Assembly: GCA_021292165.1 (NCBI GenBank)
Contig: CM037877.1
Location: 9,043,980 to 9,107,979 of the forward strand
Length of the DNA stretch: 64,000 nt
Direction: 5' to 3'
Source: Shinisaurus crocodilurus
Lineage: Eukaryota > Chordata > Lepidosauria > Squamata > Shinisauridae
The notes beneath the pieces are model-generated. The model saw only the letters and a program-made list of their open reading frames with translations, was not told where the DNA came from and searched no databases. Positions 20,652 to 32,786 of this stretch are shown one piece after another. The position numbers and the translations under genes were made by a program. Position 1 is the first letter of the stretch; each line of letters opens with the position of its first letter.

Positions 20652-21563
20652 TAGAGATGTGTGAGGATTTCATTCGGGGGGTGGAAGTCTGGAGAACTCA
20701 CCAGGATTGACACTCCCCCCCCCCGAACTCTGTCCCACCTGCCTGCTTCCCCGGCTCAAGTCGTGCTCTCCTGAGCCAAACCAGGGAAGTGACTTCCGGG
20801 TTCCGTGCCACTTTTCACATAGAAGATGGCATAAGATACGCCAAAAAAAATGACTGCAATTTGCGCACGTTATGCAAATTGCGGCCGCTTTGAACATATC
20901 TGACGCCATTTTCTATGTAAGAAGTGGCCTGCCAGGAAACTGGAAGCTTGCCGAGCGGCTCGGCGTGCGTTCTCTTTTGGCTCAGCTTGGCGTGCGCAGC
21001 AGCAGTGTGCGCCGAGACAGAGGCTGGCCGGGTCCCGGGTGGGCCATTCACCACTAGTCCAGACGATTCCCAAATGCCTGCTGGAACAAAAAAAAGTATT
21101 TGCCTGCCTCCAGAAACATACCAAGGAGGGTGCCATTCTAGCCTTGCTAGGACAGGAATTCCAGGGTGCTGGGGCAGCCACTGAGAACGTAGGGATGGGG
21201 GCCCAGCCCGGCACCCGACTCGCGGGGCCCTCGGCAAGCACTCCCGCCACGCGAGCCGAGCCGAGTTCCTGGCGAGCGCCAGCTTCTGACACTCGCCGGA
21301 CTTCCGGATCCCTCAGCTCTATGTTGTTTACGTAGAAAACGGCCGAATTTGCACAAATCAGGCCCATAATTTGAGCAAATTCGGTCATTTTCTACATAAG
21401 CAGCCTAGCGTCGGAACCCAGAAGTCACTTTCCCCAGCTCGGCTCGTGAGAATGCGAGTCAAGCCAGGGAAAAGGTCCGGCGAGCGGACCTCGGTGGGGG
21501 GGGGCGGAGCCCGTTGAGCCCGCTGGACTTCCACCCCCCAATCGAGCTCCGCACACATCCCTA
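20652..21563. mobile_element. TA-flanked foldback element, longest copy (TAGGGAT family, copy C)
   Basis: It begins TAGAGATGTGTGAGGATTTC and ends CGAGCTCCGCACACATCCCTA. The left arm holds AACTCACCAGG, TGAGCCAAACCAGGGAAGTG and AGAAGATGGCATAAG. The right arm holds the complements, including GAAAACGGCCGAATTTG and CTTTCCCCAGCTCGG. The GCGCACGTTATGCAAATTGC motif is shared with copy A. The 912-bp length includes a GC-rich centre. The long opposed frames (to 172 codons) lie wholly within the palindrome and are not genes. Confidence 0.75.
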
Positions 21564-21930
21564 CAGAAGGCCCTCTGCCGTGTTCCTGACAGGCGTGCCT
21601 GAAATGCTGGCAGAACTAAGAGAAGGGCCTCCCCTTAAGTTCTCGGGGTATGGGCATTCTTATAAGAGAGAATACGGTCTTTCAGATAACCTGGACCTGA
21701 GCCATATAGGAGTTTATAGGTCATATCCAGCACTTTGAATTGTGCCTGGAAACAGACTGGGAGCCAGTGAAGCTGTTGTAACAGAGGAGTCGTATGCTCC
21801 CGGTAGCCAGCCCCAGTCAGCAGTCTGGCAGAGGCTGTTTGAACCAGCTGAAGTTTCCCAACACTCTTCCGAGGCAGCCCCTCGTAAAGCGTGTTACAGT
21901 GATCCAAACGTAACTAAGGCATGTCTAAAA
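21564..21930 (-). mobile_element. L2-like LINE RT C-terminal fragment, minus strand
   Basis: The frame 21907-21635 reads DHCNTLYEGLPRKSVGKLQ, then HTTPLLQQLHWLPV and GSGPGYLKDRILSY. These are the successive C-terminal RT blocks of L2-type LINEs. Truncated at both ends, it abuts the TA-flanked element on its left. Confidence 0.85.
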
Positions 21931-21949
21931 AAATTATGATAACACTTAT

Positions 21950-22330
21950 TTATTCATTTGTTTAAATAAGCCTATCCTGCATTTTGGTCCAGGAGTTGGT
22001 AAGGCAGTCACAATCTAAATTCACTTAAAAGATTTAAATGTAAAATAACAAGAAAAAAATAAGAGAGCAAAAGCGAGCAAGTACGCAAGCGAGCAAGCAA
22101 GGAAGAACAAGGGAAAATAACTTGATCACCTCAGCAGGGAGTATAGGCCAGCATAAAGGCAATCTGTAAAACTTAGCAGGAGATCAGAGACCCCAAGGTC
22201 TCTGACTTTGCTTGACGCCAAAATGGCAGCAGAAAGTGGGCGGATGGCCTTCATGTGGGAGGGCATTCCATAGCTCCTGTGTCACTGTCTAGGAAACCCT
22301 GTCCTAGGCCAGAGTCGATACCACCAGAAG
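21950..22330 (-). mobile_element. Degraded LINE 3' region, antisense (probable)
   Basis: T/A-rich TTTATTCATTTGTTTAAATA leads into AAGCCTATCCTGC and later GGAGGGCATTCCATAGCTCC. The order matches the antisense 3' end of a LINE, as at 11950-12560. A GAGCAAGC-type run (about 22068-22105) sits inside. Class uncertain. Confidence 0.4.
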
Positions 22331-22333
22331 ATT

Positions 22334-22400
22334 GGAAGGGCCAATGGCCTTACTCAATATAAAGTAGCTTCATATCATATGTTCATACGTACTTCACCTT
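22334..22400 (+). mobile_element. SINE tail fragment
   Basis: GGGCCAATGGCCTTACTCAA and TATAAAGTAGCTTCATATCA match the tail of the tRNA-SINEs near 27.2 and 61.1 kb. The head is missing. Confidence 0.45.
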
Positions 22401-22603
22401 GCCTCAGGAGTCAGGACCATATTGACTATCTGTGGTCATCAGGGCAAGTATGAGCCATTGTCCTCCAGAATGTCTTGCTATAATACATTGGGAACAAATG
22501 AAGAGAGTTATCAGTGGATCCAGTAGAATCCACAGAGAAATTGGATCCCATGATGAAGTCTAATAGCAATGAACTCCATTCCCTTTCTCAATAGTGGGGA
22601 CTA

Positions 22604-22872
22604 GGAAGAGGGTCTTTTCTGTGGCGGCCCCCGTACTGTGGAACTCTCTCCCTAGTGACCTCCGCCATGCCCCCTCTCTGCTGAGCTTCCGCCGCTCACT
22701 AAAAACATGGCTATTCAGATGGGAATATGGGGGTGGGGGTGGTTAAGATTTTAAAATTTTATACTGTTTTAACTGTATTTTATATTTTATCCTGTTGCAC
22801 ATCGCCCAGAGTGGCCGGTTTGCCGGCCAGATGGGCGATTCATAAATACAACAAATAAATAAATAGGTCAAG
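22604..22872 (+). mobile_element. L2-like LINE 3' end
   Basis: Translation gives a run close to AAPVLWNSLPSDLRHA followed by SFRRSLKTWLFRW, the last coding block of L2-type LINEs. A T-rich stretch follows, then CATCGCCCAGAGTGGCCGG, GCCAGATGGGCGATT and (AAAT)n. 5'-truncated, as is usual for LINEs. Confidence 0.8.
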
Positions 22873-23152
22873 CCTCTATTCCCATTGCAACATTGTGGCA
22901 GATTGTTTCATTCAATTCCCTATCATTTTCAGATTGGATAAATGGGTTCTAGTTTTAACATTATACAGTTGGTATTTTATTACCGAATCTAGAGAATCCC
23001 CAAAGCACAGTTGATGTCCACATTTATTTATTTATTTATTGCTTAATTCTTCATGAAGCTCTGAAATGCTATACAGTTACCATACTAGATGCCATAGTTC
23101 CTGGCATTATTGAACAGTATTTTAGATTACTGGGATTTCCCCCTCCCCCCCA
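22873..23152. other. No feature recognised
   Basis: A short TTTA tract at 23023-23040; otherwise unremarkable. Confidence 0.35.
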
Positions 23153-23688
<536 letters not shown>

Positions 23689-24337
23689 TAGGGATCTGTG
23701 ACAGCGGAAAACTTATTCCGTTTGACCTCGACGGACCTTAAACATATTTCTGACCCAATGGCCAAAAGTGCTGCCTACATTTTGGAACCACTTGCCTAGG
23801 AATGATATCCCTGGCCCGTTTCTTACCTTTTTTTTTTCCAGCCAATGGTGAAGGCAGTTTTATTCCAGCATGTTTTGAAGTAGGGTTGTTGAAGGAATCC
23901 ACAATGGACTCAAATGAGTTTGAATTTCTAAGAATCTGATCCACGGGCTCCACAGCAGACCAGCTTTTCCTGAGTTGTGCAGATTCTGTCAAATTGTCAA
24001 CTGTGTCGTCCCCCCCCGCAATTTCATGCAAATTTAGTTGTAGAAAAATATGACAAATAATTTAAAAAACAAACCACTGACCAAAAATGTGAATTTCCCC
24101 CATAGGCTAAAGCATGAAAACATGCATTTTTTTCAGGGATTTGTGTATCTTGGGCACACTTTGCACATTTCTGGGCATGCGAATTTGTGCAAGATTGAAT
24201 TTGTGCAAATGCATACAAATGCATTTGCAGAACATCCAGTTCCGTCAATGAGCAGACGATGACAGAACGGCAGCTGCCGGACAATCCTGAACCTGAAACC
24301 TAGACGGAACGGATTTTACAATGTCTGTACGTCCCTA
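23689..24337. mobile_element. TAGGGAT-type element (copy H)
   Basis: It begins TAGGGATCTGTGACAGCGG and ends TGTCTGTACGTCCCTA, with TA on both edges. ACTTATTCCGTTTGACCTC at the left mirrors AGACGGAACGGATTTTAC at the right. The right half has GTGCAAATGCATACAAATGC motifs shared with 51.1 and 51.8 kb. 649 bp, non-coding. Confidence 0.65.
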
Positions 24338-24865
24338 CTTTTAAGTAATGTTTGCCTTCCCTGTGAATGTTCCAAACTGCTACTATTTATTTTCTATTTT
24401 ATTGTTTTGTTGTATATAATATTAATTAATGTATGGAACACACTGACAGAAGATGTGGTGATGCTTTCTAGTTTTAAAAGGGGATTACCAGACAAAATTC
24501 ATGGAGGTTAGGCTGTAAATGTCTACTAGTCATGGTGGCGTGATGGTAGAGATGGGTTCATCTGTTGGTTTCACTTTCTCCCGCATTCACATTTTTAAAA
24601 TCTCAAGTTCTCTTTCTTCCTGAATCTGAAGAACCTTGCAAATTCTTAGCAAAAATGAACAGAAACTAAATTCTGTCTAGTTCACCCCACCTGCACCAGC
24701 CAAATTCAACAGGTACAGCTACAGCTATTCCCAGCATGGAGAAGACCGTGATGCAACTGCCTCCCATAGAACTGTTAAAGACAAAGAGCCTGTCAGGAAA
24801 AGAAAAAAAAAAAGAGGTGTCAACCCCAATTAAGTACTAGCATGGTTAAATACATGGGGATTCAA
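24338..24865. other. No gene recognised
   Basis: AT-rich sequence; no terminal motifs or domains. Confidence 0.35.
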
Positions 24866-25153
24866 TGGGGATGTAGGAGAATTTTGTTTCAGTTCTCAGA
24901 AAAATGCCCCGTTCCCAAATTCACAGGTTCTCTGAAAATATTCACAAATTCCCAAACTTGCATTCACTTTTGCAAAATGTGCACTTCAAAAATGCACAGC
25001 TTTCTCAAAATGTGCAACTTTTGTACAATGCACAACTTTCCCCATTTGAACAAACTGGGGGGGAGCGGGATTAGGTCACAAATGAGAACGGGAGTGAGTC
25101 AAGCCAAGAGTTGAAGTAAAGTTTGGAGAAATTCAGTGAGCTTGAGTATCCCT
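24866..25153. mobile_element. TAGGGAT-type element fragment, AAAATGTGCA-rich
   Basis: GGGGATGTAGGAGAATTTTG at the start matches the start of the 13.6-kb copy (GGGATGTATGCGAATTTTG). TGCAAAATGTGCACTTC and CTCAAAATGTGCAAC are the shared interior. It ends near GAGTATCCCT. Confidence 0.55.
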
Positions 25154-25234
25154 GATCGATTGAAACCCCGATTTACGAGCTAAGCATTATAAACTGTGGG
25201 CCTGGATGGACAAATCTGTCTGTTTCAGTTTCTC

Positions 25235-25290
25235 CCTCCTCCTCCTCCTCCTCCTCCTCCTCCTCCTCCTCCTCCTCCTCCTCCTCCTCC
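25235..25290. repeat. (CCT)n microsatellite
   Basis: About 18 CCT units followed by TTTTCCTC and then (AAT)n at 25299-25324. It gives the poly-Glu reading frame on the minus strand. Confidence 0.95.
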
Positions 25291-25324
25291 TTTTCCTCAA
25301 TAATAATAATAATAATAATAATAA

Positions 25325-26181
25325 ATCTCTCAACTTCATTTTGACCTGGATGTAGAGAACTTTGCAAATTTTGTCACATTCTCATCAAAACTGGAGCTCT
25401 CACCCACCCCTATGACAGCAGCCAGGTTCAGAGGGAATGCATTACTGAAGCTGGAACTCAACAACTGGAAAGGGTATTGCCTTCCTGGCCTACTTGTGGG
25501 TGTCCCACATAGTGGCACCTGGTGGGCCACTATAGGAAATGTTAGACTCTTAATATTTTTCTTCTAACTGATCTGTTTATATCCTCTGCTGTCTAAACAC
25601 CGCAATTCAAAAGATAAGACCACAAAGCCCAGTTATTAATGCTTCAGCTAATTTCCTTTTCATCATTTATTTAAAAAGCCACCCCAACCAGTTATTATCT
25701 ATGGTAGCAACATGGCATGGTGACCTGGCTGGAGGTGGGAGGATAACCTGCCAAACCCAGCAACCATTTGGGTGTTCTCACATTGTGGTTCCTTATCAGT
25801 TGTGACAATGTGCCACAATTAATGATAGCAGGAATACCCATGTTTGATGCCATATGCATCATACTTAGTGGTGATGAATTAGCCATCAAGGAAATTACAA
25901 GTAAATCTGAAGTTTGAAATAAAGGAAAGGAGGGGACATGAAATAGATAAAATGCACACACAAAGAGAATATGTCAATGTTATTTTAGGACAATTATTTG
26001 TGTTCCGGACAGTATGCATCTGGAGATTCTCCAAAAAGATGGGTCTCATCTTGTTCAGTTCCACTCTTTCCAGTAGAAGGGGGGAAGCTTAGATTCCACT
26101 CTGCTGTAAGCTCATGAAGACAGGAATGAATCCTCTTCCTGGCTTCTCAGAAGGAAGGGCTGTCCAGTGGTGGCAGTATAT
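25325..26181. other. No gene recognised
   Basis: Unique-looking sequence. No repeat end is seen before the hAT element at 26182. Confidence 0.4.
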
Positions 26182-27101
26182 CAGTGATGGCAAACCTTTT
26201 TGAGCCCGAGTGCCCAAACTGCAACACAAAACCAACTTATTTATTTCAAAGTGCCAAGTCAACACTGCAATTAAACCTGAATACCTAGGTTTTAGTTTTA
26301 GAAAAACAACTCATACAGTTGTCCGAACTAATTAACATATTTTGTCTTTAAAGAAAAACACAATAACAGAGCTTTCAATGATACAAACAGTTTTTTGTTG
26401 GGAAAAAAATCAACTAAAAAAATTATTATAGTACTACATTGTACACATAGCCTGAAGGGAATTTATACAAACCTTTTAAATAATTAGGCACATGTATTTT
26501 TGGATAAGGGATTCTCAACTTGTAATATGATTATATGCCAGACTGAAATTGTATGGGGCAAGCTTTACTCCGGGTCCTTTCCCTGCTTCTACAGGTGTCG
26601 GATTAGTAAAAGTCAACCTGTACTAGGATGAGTAAGATAAACAAGAAAACTAAACGTGCTTAACACATTTTAAACACTTTATGTCTTGGACTGCAAACAC
26701 TGCATTAGGTAAAAGTTTGCATTGGGCATGCTTTTGCACAATTAATGTGATTTTTGCTATTGCATTCATGCTGATAATTTGTCAAACCTTGGCTCATACT
26801 CCGTTAGTTTGAGAGCAACACATGCAGCACTCAGGTCAACTGTTAGGGCTTTACATCCAAGCCATGCTCTGTGCATCATTCTTCAAAATCTTTTAAATGT
26901 GATAACAATGTAGAAAAGAATTGTGTAACAGGAATTCTAGAATAAAATCATTCTGTTCCACACTGTGAGAAAGAACAAGATCATTAGTGTTTTGCAGAAG
27001 GGGACAGTCTTTTCGCGATCTGGTAACCAATGGCTCGAGTGCCCACAGAGAGGTCCCTGAGTGCCAGCTGTGGCACCCGTGCCATAGGTTCGCCATCACT
27101 G
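26182..27101. mobile_element. hAT-type non-autonomous element, 920 bp, with target duplication
   Basis: It begins CAGTGATGGCAAACCTTTTT and ends AGGTTCGCCATCACTG. The flanks CAGTATAT (26174-26181) and CAGTATAG (27102-27109) match at 7 of 8. Sub-terminal TGAGCCCGAGTGCCC pairs with GAGTGCCCACAGAGAGG. The AT-rich interior, around AAACACTTTATGTCTTGGAC, has no long frame and looks like a decayed internal deletion of a larger transposon. A shorter relative with identical ends is at 42146-42718. Confidence 0.9.
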
Positions 27102-27138
27102 CAGTATAGAGAACCTTGGTGCAAAGAGGTGTGTTCAC

Positions 27139-27348
27139 CTGTCACGCTGGGATATAGGAAGCTGCTTTATATTGAGTCAGGGCAGGAGACCCTTGGTCCA
27201 TGTGGCCCAGTATTATTGTCACTGCCTGACAGTGGCTCTCCAGGTTTTCTGGCAGGAATTTTTTCCACCCCACCTGGAGATGTCAGGGATTGAACCTGGG
27301 ACCTTCTGCAAGTAGAGCATGTGCTCTTCCACTGAGCTATGGCCCCTC
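27139..27348 (-). mobile_element. tRNA-derived SINE, minus strand
   Basis: On the minus strand it begins GGGCCATAGCTCAGTGGAAG (pol III A box) and continues to GGTTCAATCCCTGAC (B box). The body carries AGAGCCACTGTCAGGCAGTG and the tail CTGACTCAATATAAAGCAGC. The tRNA-like head is well preserved. It is not a tRNA gene, because the anticodon and acceptor arms do not close and a SINE body follows. Confidence 0.85.
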
Positions 27349-27541
27349 CCAAATGGTTCTAAATGTTCTACACACAGCATGGTGCCATCCCCACAGGGAA
27401 GTGTTTCCTATGATCTTCATATTCCTGGCATAACATTGATGGAAGCTCTCTTGGAAATGACAATATCTGCAGAACACCCCTTTGATCCAGTTCTGTTCTG
27501 GTAATAGTGGGAAGCATCTTCAGCCCCATAGAAATAGCCAG
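27349..27541. other. No feature recognised
   Basis: Short unique-looking interval. Confidence 0.3.
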
Positions 27542-27778
27542 TCACCAAATTTCACCTAATGCGACATTTTGAGTCAAATTTCATGGTCTCTGCTCTGGCA
27601 AAGCATTGGAAGGATTTTGAGGGAAGTAAAATAATTTATATTGGGTGAGCCACATTTCTGAGACAGGTTCCACACACCACATTGCCACCAAGTTGTACCT
27701 AACATGACATTTTAAGGTGAGGTTGCATGTTCCTGCTTGGGGAAAGCATCCAGCAGATGTTGAGGGAAGCAAATAAAC
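27542..27778. repeat. Two diverged tandem units of about 95 bp, 142 bp apart
   Basis: Unit one (27542-27638) and unit two (27684-27778) share CACCAA, ACCTAA, GACATTTT, GCAT and TTGAGGGAAG in the same order. A third related unit is at 29970-30055. No family recognised. Confidence 0.6.
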
Positions 27779-28613
27779 AAACAAACAAACAAACAAATAA
27801 ATAAATAATCAATGAGGGTAGTAAAAAAACAATTCTCCAAGAGGTTCAATTCATCGCTAGGAGTGCTAATACTACTGTGAAATGTGTTCTGGCTCCTCCA
27901 TTACTCTCATGCCCACACATCTGTATGACAATCACCTTAATTTTATTTTGAAAACTTTTCAGTAATAGGCAAAATCCACTTGGCTTCATTTAGGATCAGC
28001 TCAGGCTGCATGAGCTTTCTCAATGAGATTTTATTAAAGAAAGAAAAAAGCTCATTTATTTTCTGAAAGTTTTCTCCCATCTCATAACATTGCTGCAATA
28101 TTGGCCCTAAAAGTGCAAAGCTGGGAAGAACTCGGTGAAATAATGCTCAATTCATAATGCAGCCAGACATTACAAGCTCAACAAATTTGTATTCCGAACC
28201 AAGTAATTACAAACTTCAGCAACATCACTATTCAGAATCACTTTCTCTTCATCTCCCATTGATCATCTTACCCCAGTACTCTACCACCAGACGTACCACT
28301 ATGAAAATGTCTGAAAAAGTCTGTGTGGTGCCATTTGTCAGCTTCCTGACATTCCTTTCCTGGCTGTGCGGTGGACATTTGTCCTGACTAAGCTCAAGAA
28401 GCTGGATTCTTTCCAAGATATCCAATATTGTTAGACATCACAGAGGTTGGGTTGTTGTGATGTTCCTCACTCTGCAGAAGATCTGATGGCATATAGATGC
28501 TACGAACCAAGCATTGAACATGCATGTATGAATAAGCCTTCTGCACAGCGAGAAGCATTGCAATAAGCAAACCCTTCTAATGATGACTTGCATGCACACA
28601 AGTAAATCAAGTG
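27779..28613. other. (AAAC)n/(AAAT)n then unique sequence
   Basis: A tetranucleotide run at about 27771-27808. The rest has no recognised motif. It may include conserved non-coding sequence, but nothing shows it directly. Confidence 0.4.
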
Positions 28614-28700
28614 CCACAGGGATATAAGAGAAATTCATTTCAGTTCATTTTTTATCAGGATCTACCCAGTTCACATCTGTCTGCTGTGGGGCAGACATTT
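28614..28700. mobile_element. TAGGGAT-type element, 5' fragment
   Basis: CAGGGATATAAGAGAAATTC then CAGTTCATTTTTTATCAGGA and CCCAGTTCACATCTGTCTGC match the start of the copies at 13.6 and 48.6 kb. Confidence 0.5.
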
Positions 28701-29404
28701 CCCTCATGCTATAGAGGTGCACTATGGCAGGAGCCATGTCTGGGGGTGCTAGGTGTCCTAGCTCACTTGGATGGGGTAAGCAGAATGTGTCTAACTCTGA
28801 CAGGTGGGTAACTTTGCTTAACAGCTTTGCTGTATCAATTGTAGGGCTATGCCAGCCCATGTAAAGCTGGGTCCATTTGCTAGTAACTAAATCATGTAAT
28901 AAAGTATTAGTAGTGGAATTGGTAGCACTGGTAATATTAGTAGTAGTATTGCCTAAGCAATTGTGATTCTAGTTGCCTTGAACATTTAGTCTATACCTGG
29001 ATGTGAGCCTGTGGTTTTCTGTGCACTGGTTACCCTGCAGGAATTGTACCAAACTGACATGATTTGAGCAAATTCTGAGCAGTTGGAGCTTTGGAAGCAG
29101 GTGTATATGATATTCCTACCTGTGTGCTCTGAAAATAAAATGTGGGGAGAAAATGACAGAGTGAGCTGGAAGCCCATAAGCATAATGGGATACAGGTGTT
29201 AGATGCTGGCAATTAGGGGGTTTGTCGTGGAGTTCTAATCAGTTTTTTTTTGTATGCTTCTTTGCAAGAGCTTGACAATAAAGTGCTGGGGGAGGCACAG
29301 AGACATGTGCCCAAATTTAGATGCGTGCGTGTCTGTTTTCTCCAATAGTTGCACTCCCTTCTTCAGAAATGTAGATAAATTCTGCCAGGCTTTAACAAGA
29401 GAGA
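28701..29404. other. No gene recognised
   Basis: A few TAGTA repeats near 28905-28950. Otherwise unremarkable. Confidence 0.35.
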
Positions 29405-29720
29405 GACATGATAGCACTCTTCAATTACTCGAAGGGCTTTTATGTAGAAGAGGCAACACTGTGTTCTCTGCTACCTCAGAGACCATGGCTAGATGCAATG
29501 GGCTCAAGTTGGAGGGGAGCAGAGGTAGGTTGGACATTAGCAGAAATTTATTGATGGTAGCAGTTTGACAATGGAACCATATACAGGAGGGTGGAGCTAT
29601 TCCTCACTGGAGATCTAACAGAAGCTGGAATGACAGCTGTTGGGGGTGCTCTGTCCCTTCTTTTAAAGCATTGAGCAATGGGTTGGACTAGATGGTCTCA
29701 AACCCAATGATGCCATTTAT
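29405..29720 (+). mobile_element. CR1-like LINE C-terminal fragment, plus strand, degraded
   Basis: ATTACTCGAAGGGCTTTTATG corresponds to the CR1 motif seen as FQYLKG in the copy near 54.7 kb. The segment then runs through TAGCAGAAATTTATTGATGG and ends with GGGTTGGACTAGATGG, the CR1 3' sequence just after the stop. Frame broken. The terminal octamer repeats are lost. Confidence 0.6.
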
Positions 29721-31437
29721 TCTGAGCACTGTACAGAATTCAGATGGTGGGTTGTATCCAAAGGTGTCATTTCACCAGTGAAACAGAACCTCTGGTGGAA
29801 TGAAGGGTTGGGAGACCCTCCAGAGCAGATTTGGGGTGTGAGCAGGGGGGCTGCAAGGAGAAGGAGAGGTGGGGAAATCTGTTCATGTGAGCAGAAGTCC
29901 ATTCACATGAGGGCTGGATCCAACCCAGTATTGTCCATTCCTTTGTAAGACAATCCCAACATTTGAGAGGCCACCAAAAGTTCACCTCAAGTGGAATTGG
30001 ATGTGTGTTTGGTGGTCACTGCTTAGGAGAAGCATCTGAGAGATTTTGAGGCAACCCAAGCAGCTCTCATAAGAGTATTAAATAAATAAATAAGTATTAG
30101 AAAAAATCTCTCTCTACCCCTGAAGCAAAATTAGAAGTGAATTCGATTATTATTTTTTTCCTTTGCAGAAACATCTAAGGATTTTTGAGGGAAGCCAACA
30201 GAATTTTGAGAAGGCTAGTCAATTTTTTTCACCAATTGCACCCCCCACCCCCCGGGACTTGCATGTATTCATGCTTTTAACAGCAGCACCATGTGCAGAA
30301 ATCAGCAATGGAAGCTTTCACAGCATGGAGATAAAATTGTCACCTGCAAAAGTCTATACATCAAGGTGCCATCTCTGTTGTTATTTGATTGCTTCTGTTT
30401 TCAGTACGGCCCTTGCAAAATGTCTTCTTTTTTTTTTTTAAGAAAAATAATAATACTGAATGGCACAACTATTGGGCCACACAGAAATGTTGCCCACCTT
30501 CTCAGGAGAGTTCTGCACGTTCCTAGCTGGTATGTCTTGTATTAGAATGTCGATAGTTCTTCACTCCAACAGTGAGTACCTAGCCCCATTATCATGACAA
30601 AGAGAAGATTTCAAGATGGGATGCTTATTTAGCATTTAGAAAGCAAAGATTGTGCTTACCTTTTTCAGTGATAAGAGAAATTATCGCCAATGCTATTCAT
30701 TTGGAAGACACCAGACCTGGAGGTAAGAGTGGAGATTTATGAGCCAGTGACCCAAACTGCTCTTTGGTTTTAAAAGCCAACCAGCCTAGCACACTCTCAG
30801 CAGACATAGCATGTGCAAATTGGAGCCCCCACCCCACCCCCGATTGTATTCAGATACTATGAAAATGGAAATATCCCCCAATTGCACCTAGATGGGACAG
30901 AATTATTGACTTTGTCTTTGAAGTGCAAATTAGCTGAATGAAAGCATACTTAGACAGCAATACAGGAGCTATCCTTACCGTCTGATTTACTGTGCATTAA
31001 GGGTCTAGTAGGGAAAAGCCTCCGCTTACCATGGATTTGTAATCCCCAGGTCCAATTATCCCACAGATGAAGGCTAAGCACCATCCGTAGTACAAAGCAA
31101 TCAATAGCAGTCATTGCTTTAAAAATCCTTTCCTTCCACTCCTTCCCTCACACAACCCAAGTCTCAGGATCTTCCATAAATTGTTCGTTCCTAGTTTATC
31201 AGCCCCACTGCTTCTCAAAGTCAGACTTATGGACTCTGCTTAGGAAAATAAAAGCCTATAAACAAACCACTCAGTAGGCTAAACCCATCCGTATTTTACA
31301 GCAATTGCAAACTCTTCTGGAAACTTCTAATCTCAATAATCAGCCTGTATAAAAATAATAATTTCTGGGGGAAATAAATATGTCTGGTAGAAGAGAATAA
31401 ATGGAACTTTTATATGACCACAAAAAAGTAAGAAAAA

Positions 31438-31439
<2 letters not shown>
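29721..31439. other. No gene; one related repeat unit
   Basis: 29970-30055 resembles the units at 27.5 and 27.7 kb (CACCAA, CACCT, AAGCATC, TTTTGAGG). Between 30.4 and 31.4 kb I see no repeat, so this is one of the more unique parts of the window. Confidence 0.4.
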
Positions 31440-31476
<37 letters not shown>

Positions 31477-31478
31477 TA
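31440..31478. repeat. (GT)n microsatellite
   Basis: About 15 GT units with one late interruption. Confidence 0.95.
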
Positions 31479-32197
31479 CCACATTATTAAAGGTCAATAG
31501 ATTTTTATGACATCGATTTAAATAAAGGAGAAAAAATAAAAAATAGAAAGATGCACACTGACCTGCACTGCTAAAGCACAAGCCAGTGAAATGCTGTTAG
31601 GGTCTGAGGAATGCCAATCCAATGTGAAACTGTCCATAAAAATGCACAATGTGTTATCATTACACAGCCCCATTTTGTTCCGAGGGCATCCCAACACCCC
31701 TCATTATGCTGTTCATTCTCAGATTGTTGTGTCTGTCTGAGGCAGCCATCACTCTCCTTTTCACCTAATGCCTCCAGGTGTGTCACCTCTGGAAAGTTTT
31801 CCAAAAAGGCCACTAACAAAGGGAATTGCTGCACTGCCAACTCAGCCAAAGTTCAAGCACTATTTCCCCCCAAAATGAACTACCCCTCTACCCACGAGCA
31901 CACACATGCACACGCACAACGAAATAACCATCCCTCAAGCCTAAAAACTCAAAATTCCATGAGTCTTAACTAGGGTTACAATCAACTATTACAGATGACC
32001 TGAGAAGTCAGTTGTTCAGTTAGTCTGTATGGAAACCTCTGTGGTGGGACTAATTCTCCAGACTAGTTCACACATGCATGGTTATCTCCTGATCACTCGG
32101 AACCTGATGATCCAGAGTTGAACTCGTTTGAACTGATTCTATTGACAAGCACTGTATTTGACTTGACTTGAAGTGATAATGAAAGCTCCATCTGTAG
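31479..32197. other. No gene recognised
   Basis: Unique-looking sequence; the 120-codon frame at 31611-31973 has no domain. Confidence 0.35.
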
Positions 32198-32360
32198 TAG
32201 GGATATGTATGCAAATAAGCAAAATTTGAGCCTGCCAAAGTTCTCTGAATTTCGTCTTGAAGCTTGTTCCAACTTGAGTCTGTATCAGATTGTGAACTTT
32301 TTTTCCCTTTTTGCACAAAAATCCATGCATATTCTCATGCATATGCTTTGTGTTTGCAAA
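32198..32360. mobile_element. TAGGGAT-type element, partial
   Basis: TAGGGATATGTATGCAAATA at the left, then AGTTCTCTGAATTTCGTCTT and TGTATCAGATTGTGAAC, the reverse complement of the conserved right half of the 13.6, 41.7 and 48.6-kb copies. Right terminus not seen. Confidence 0.55.
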
Positions 32361-32419
32361 AAAAGGGGGAAAAAGGATAGTTTGGTGTAAAAGAATTAAA
32401 ATACCACATGAATGCAGAT

Positions 32420-32574
32420 CAGGGCTAGTGCTACCATTAGGCCAACTGGGCAGCTGCCTAGGGCGCAGGGGCTAAAGGAGACACCAGAAACGCCTTGAAA
32501 AAAAAATACAGCGCTAAAGGGGGCGCTAAATATCTGATCTTGCCTAGGGCACCAAACTGGCTTGCACTGCCCTG
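32420..32574. mobile_element. Short hAT-type MITE with perfect 8-bp target duplication (copy 2)
   Basis: Ends CAGGGCTAGTGC and GCACTGCCCTG. ATGCAGAT flanks it exactly on both sides (32412-32419 and 32575-32582). 155 bp. It is the sister of the copy at 2324-2487, with the same CTAAATATCTGATCTTGCC stretch and an insertion of A's in the middle. Non-coding. Confidence 0.92.
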
Positions 32575-32786
32575 ATGCAGATGTTTGAGCTGAAAAGGTT
32601 GAATCAAAATATTGTGGGAATGCAGAAATTGCAAGAATACATGCGTTTGTTAATGGAAACCACATCTGACTTGTGCCATATGTGGATTCATTGCAAGCCT
32701 AGTGGGTTTGTAAATAAGCCCCAGTTTTTTGGATCAGGATTTGGAGGTGAGACTGTGCAAGTCCTGGATCAGTGCCTAGACTCAAT

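Noticed and set aside
20870..21388. 172-codon minus-strand ORF
   Set aside because: Entirely within the palindromic 912-bp TA-flanked element; opposed frames mirror it.
31611..31973. 120-codon ORF
   Set aside because: No domain, ordinary composition, and the opposite strand is also open.
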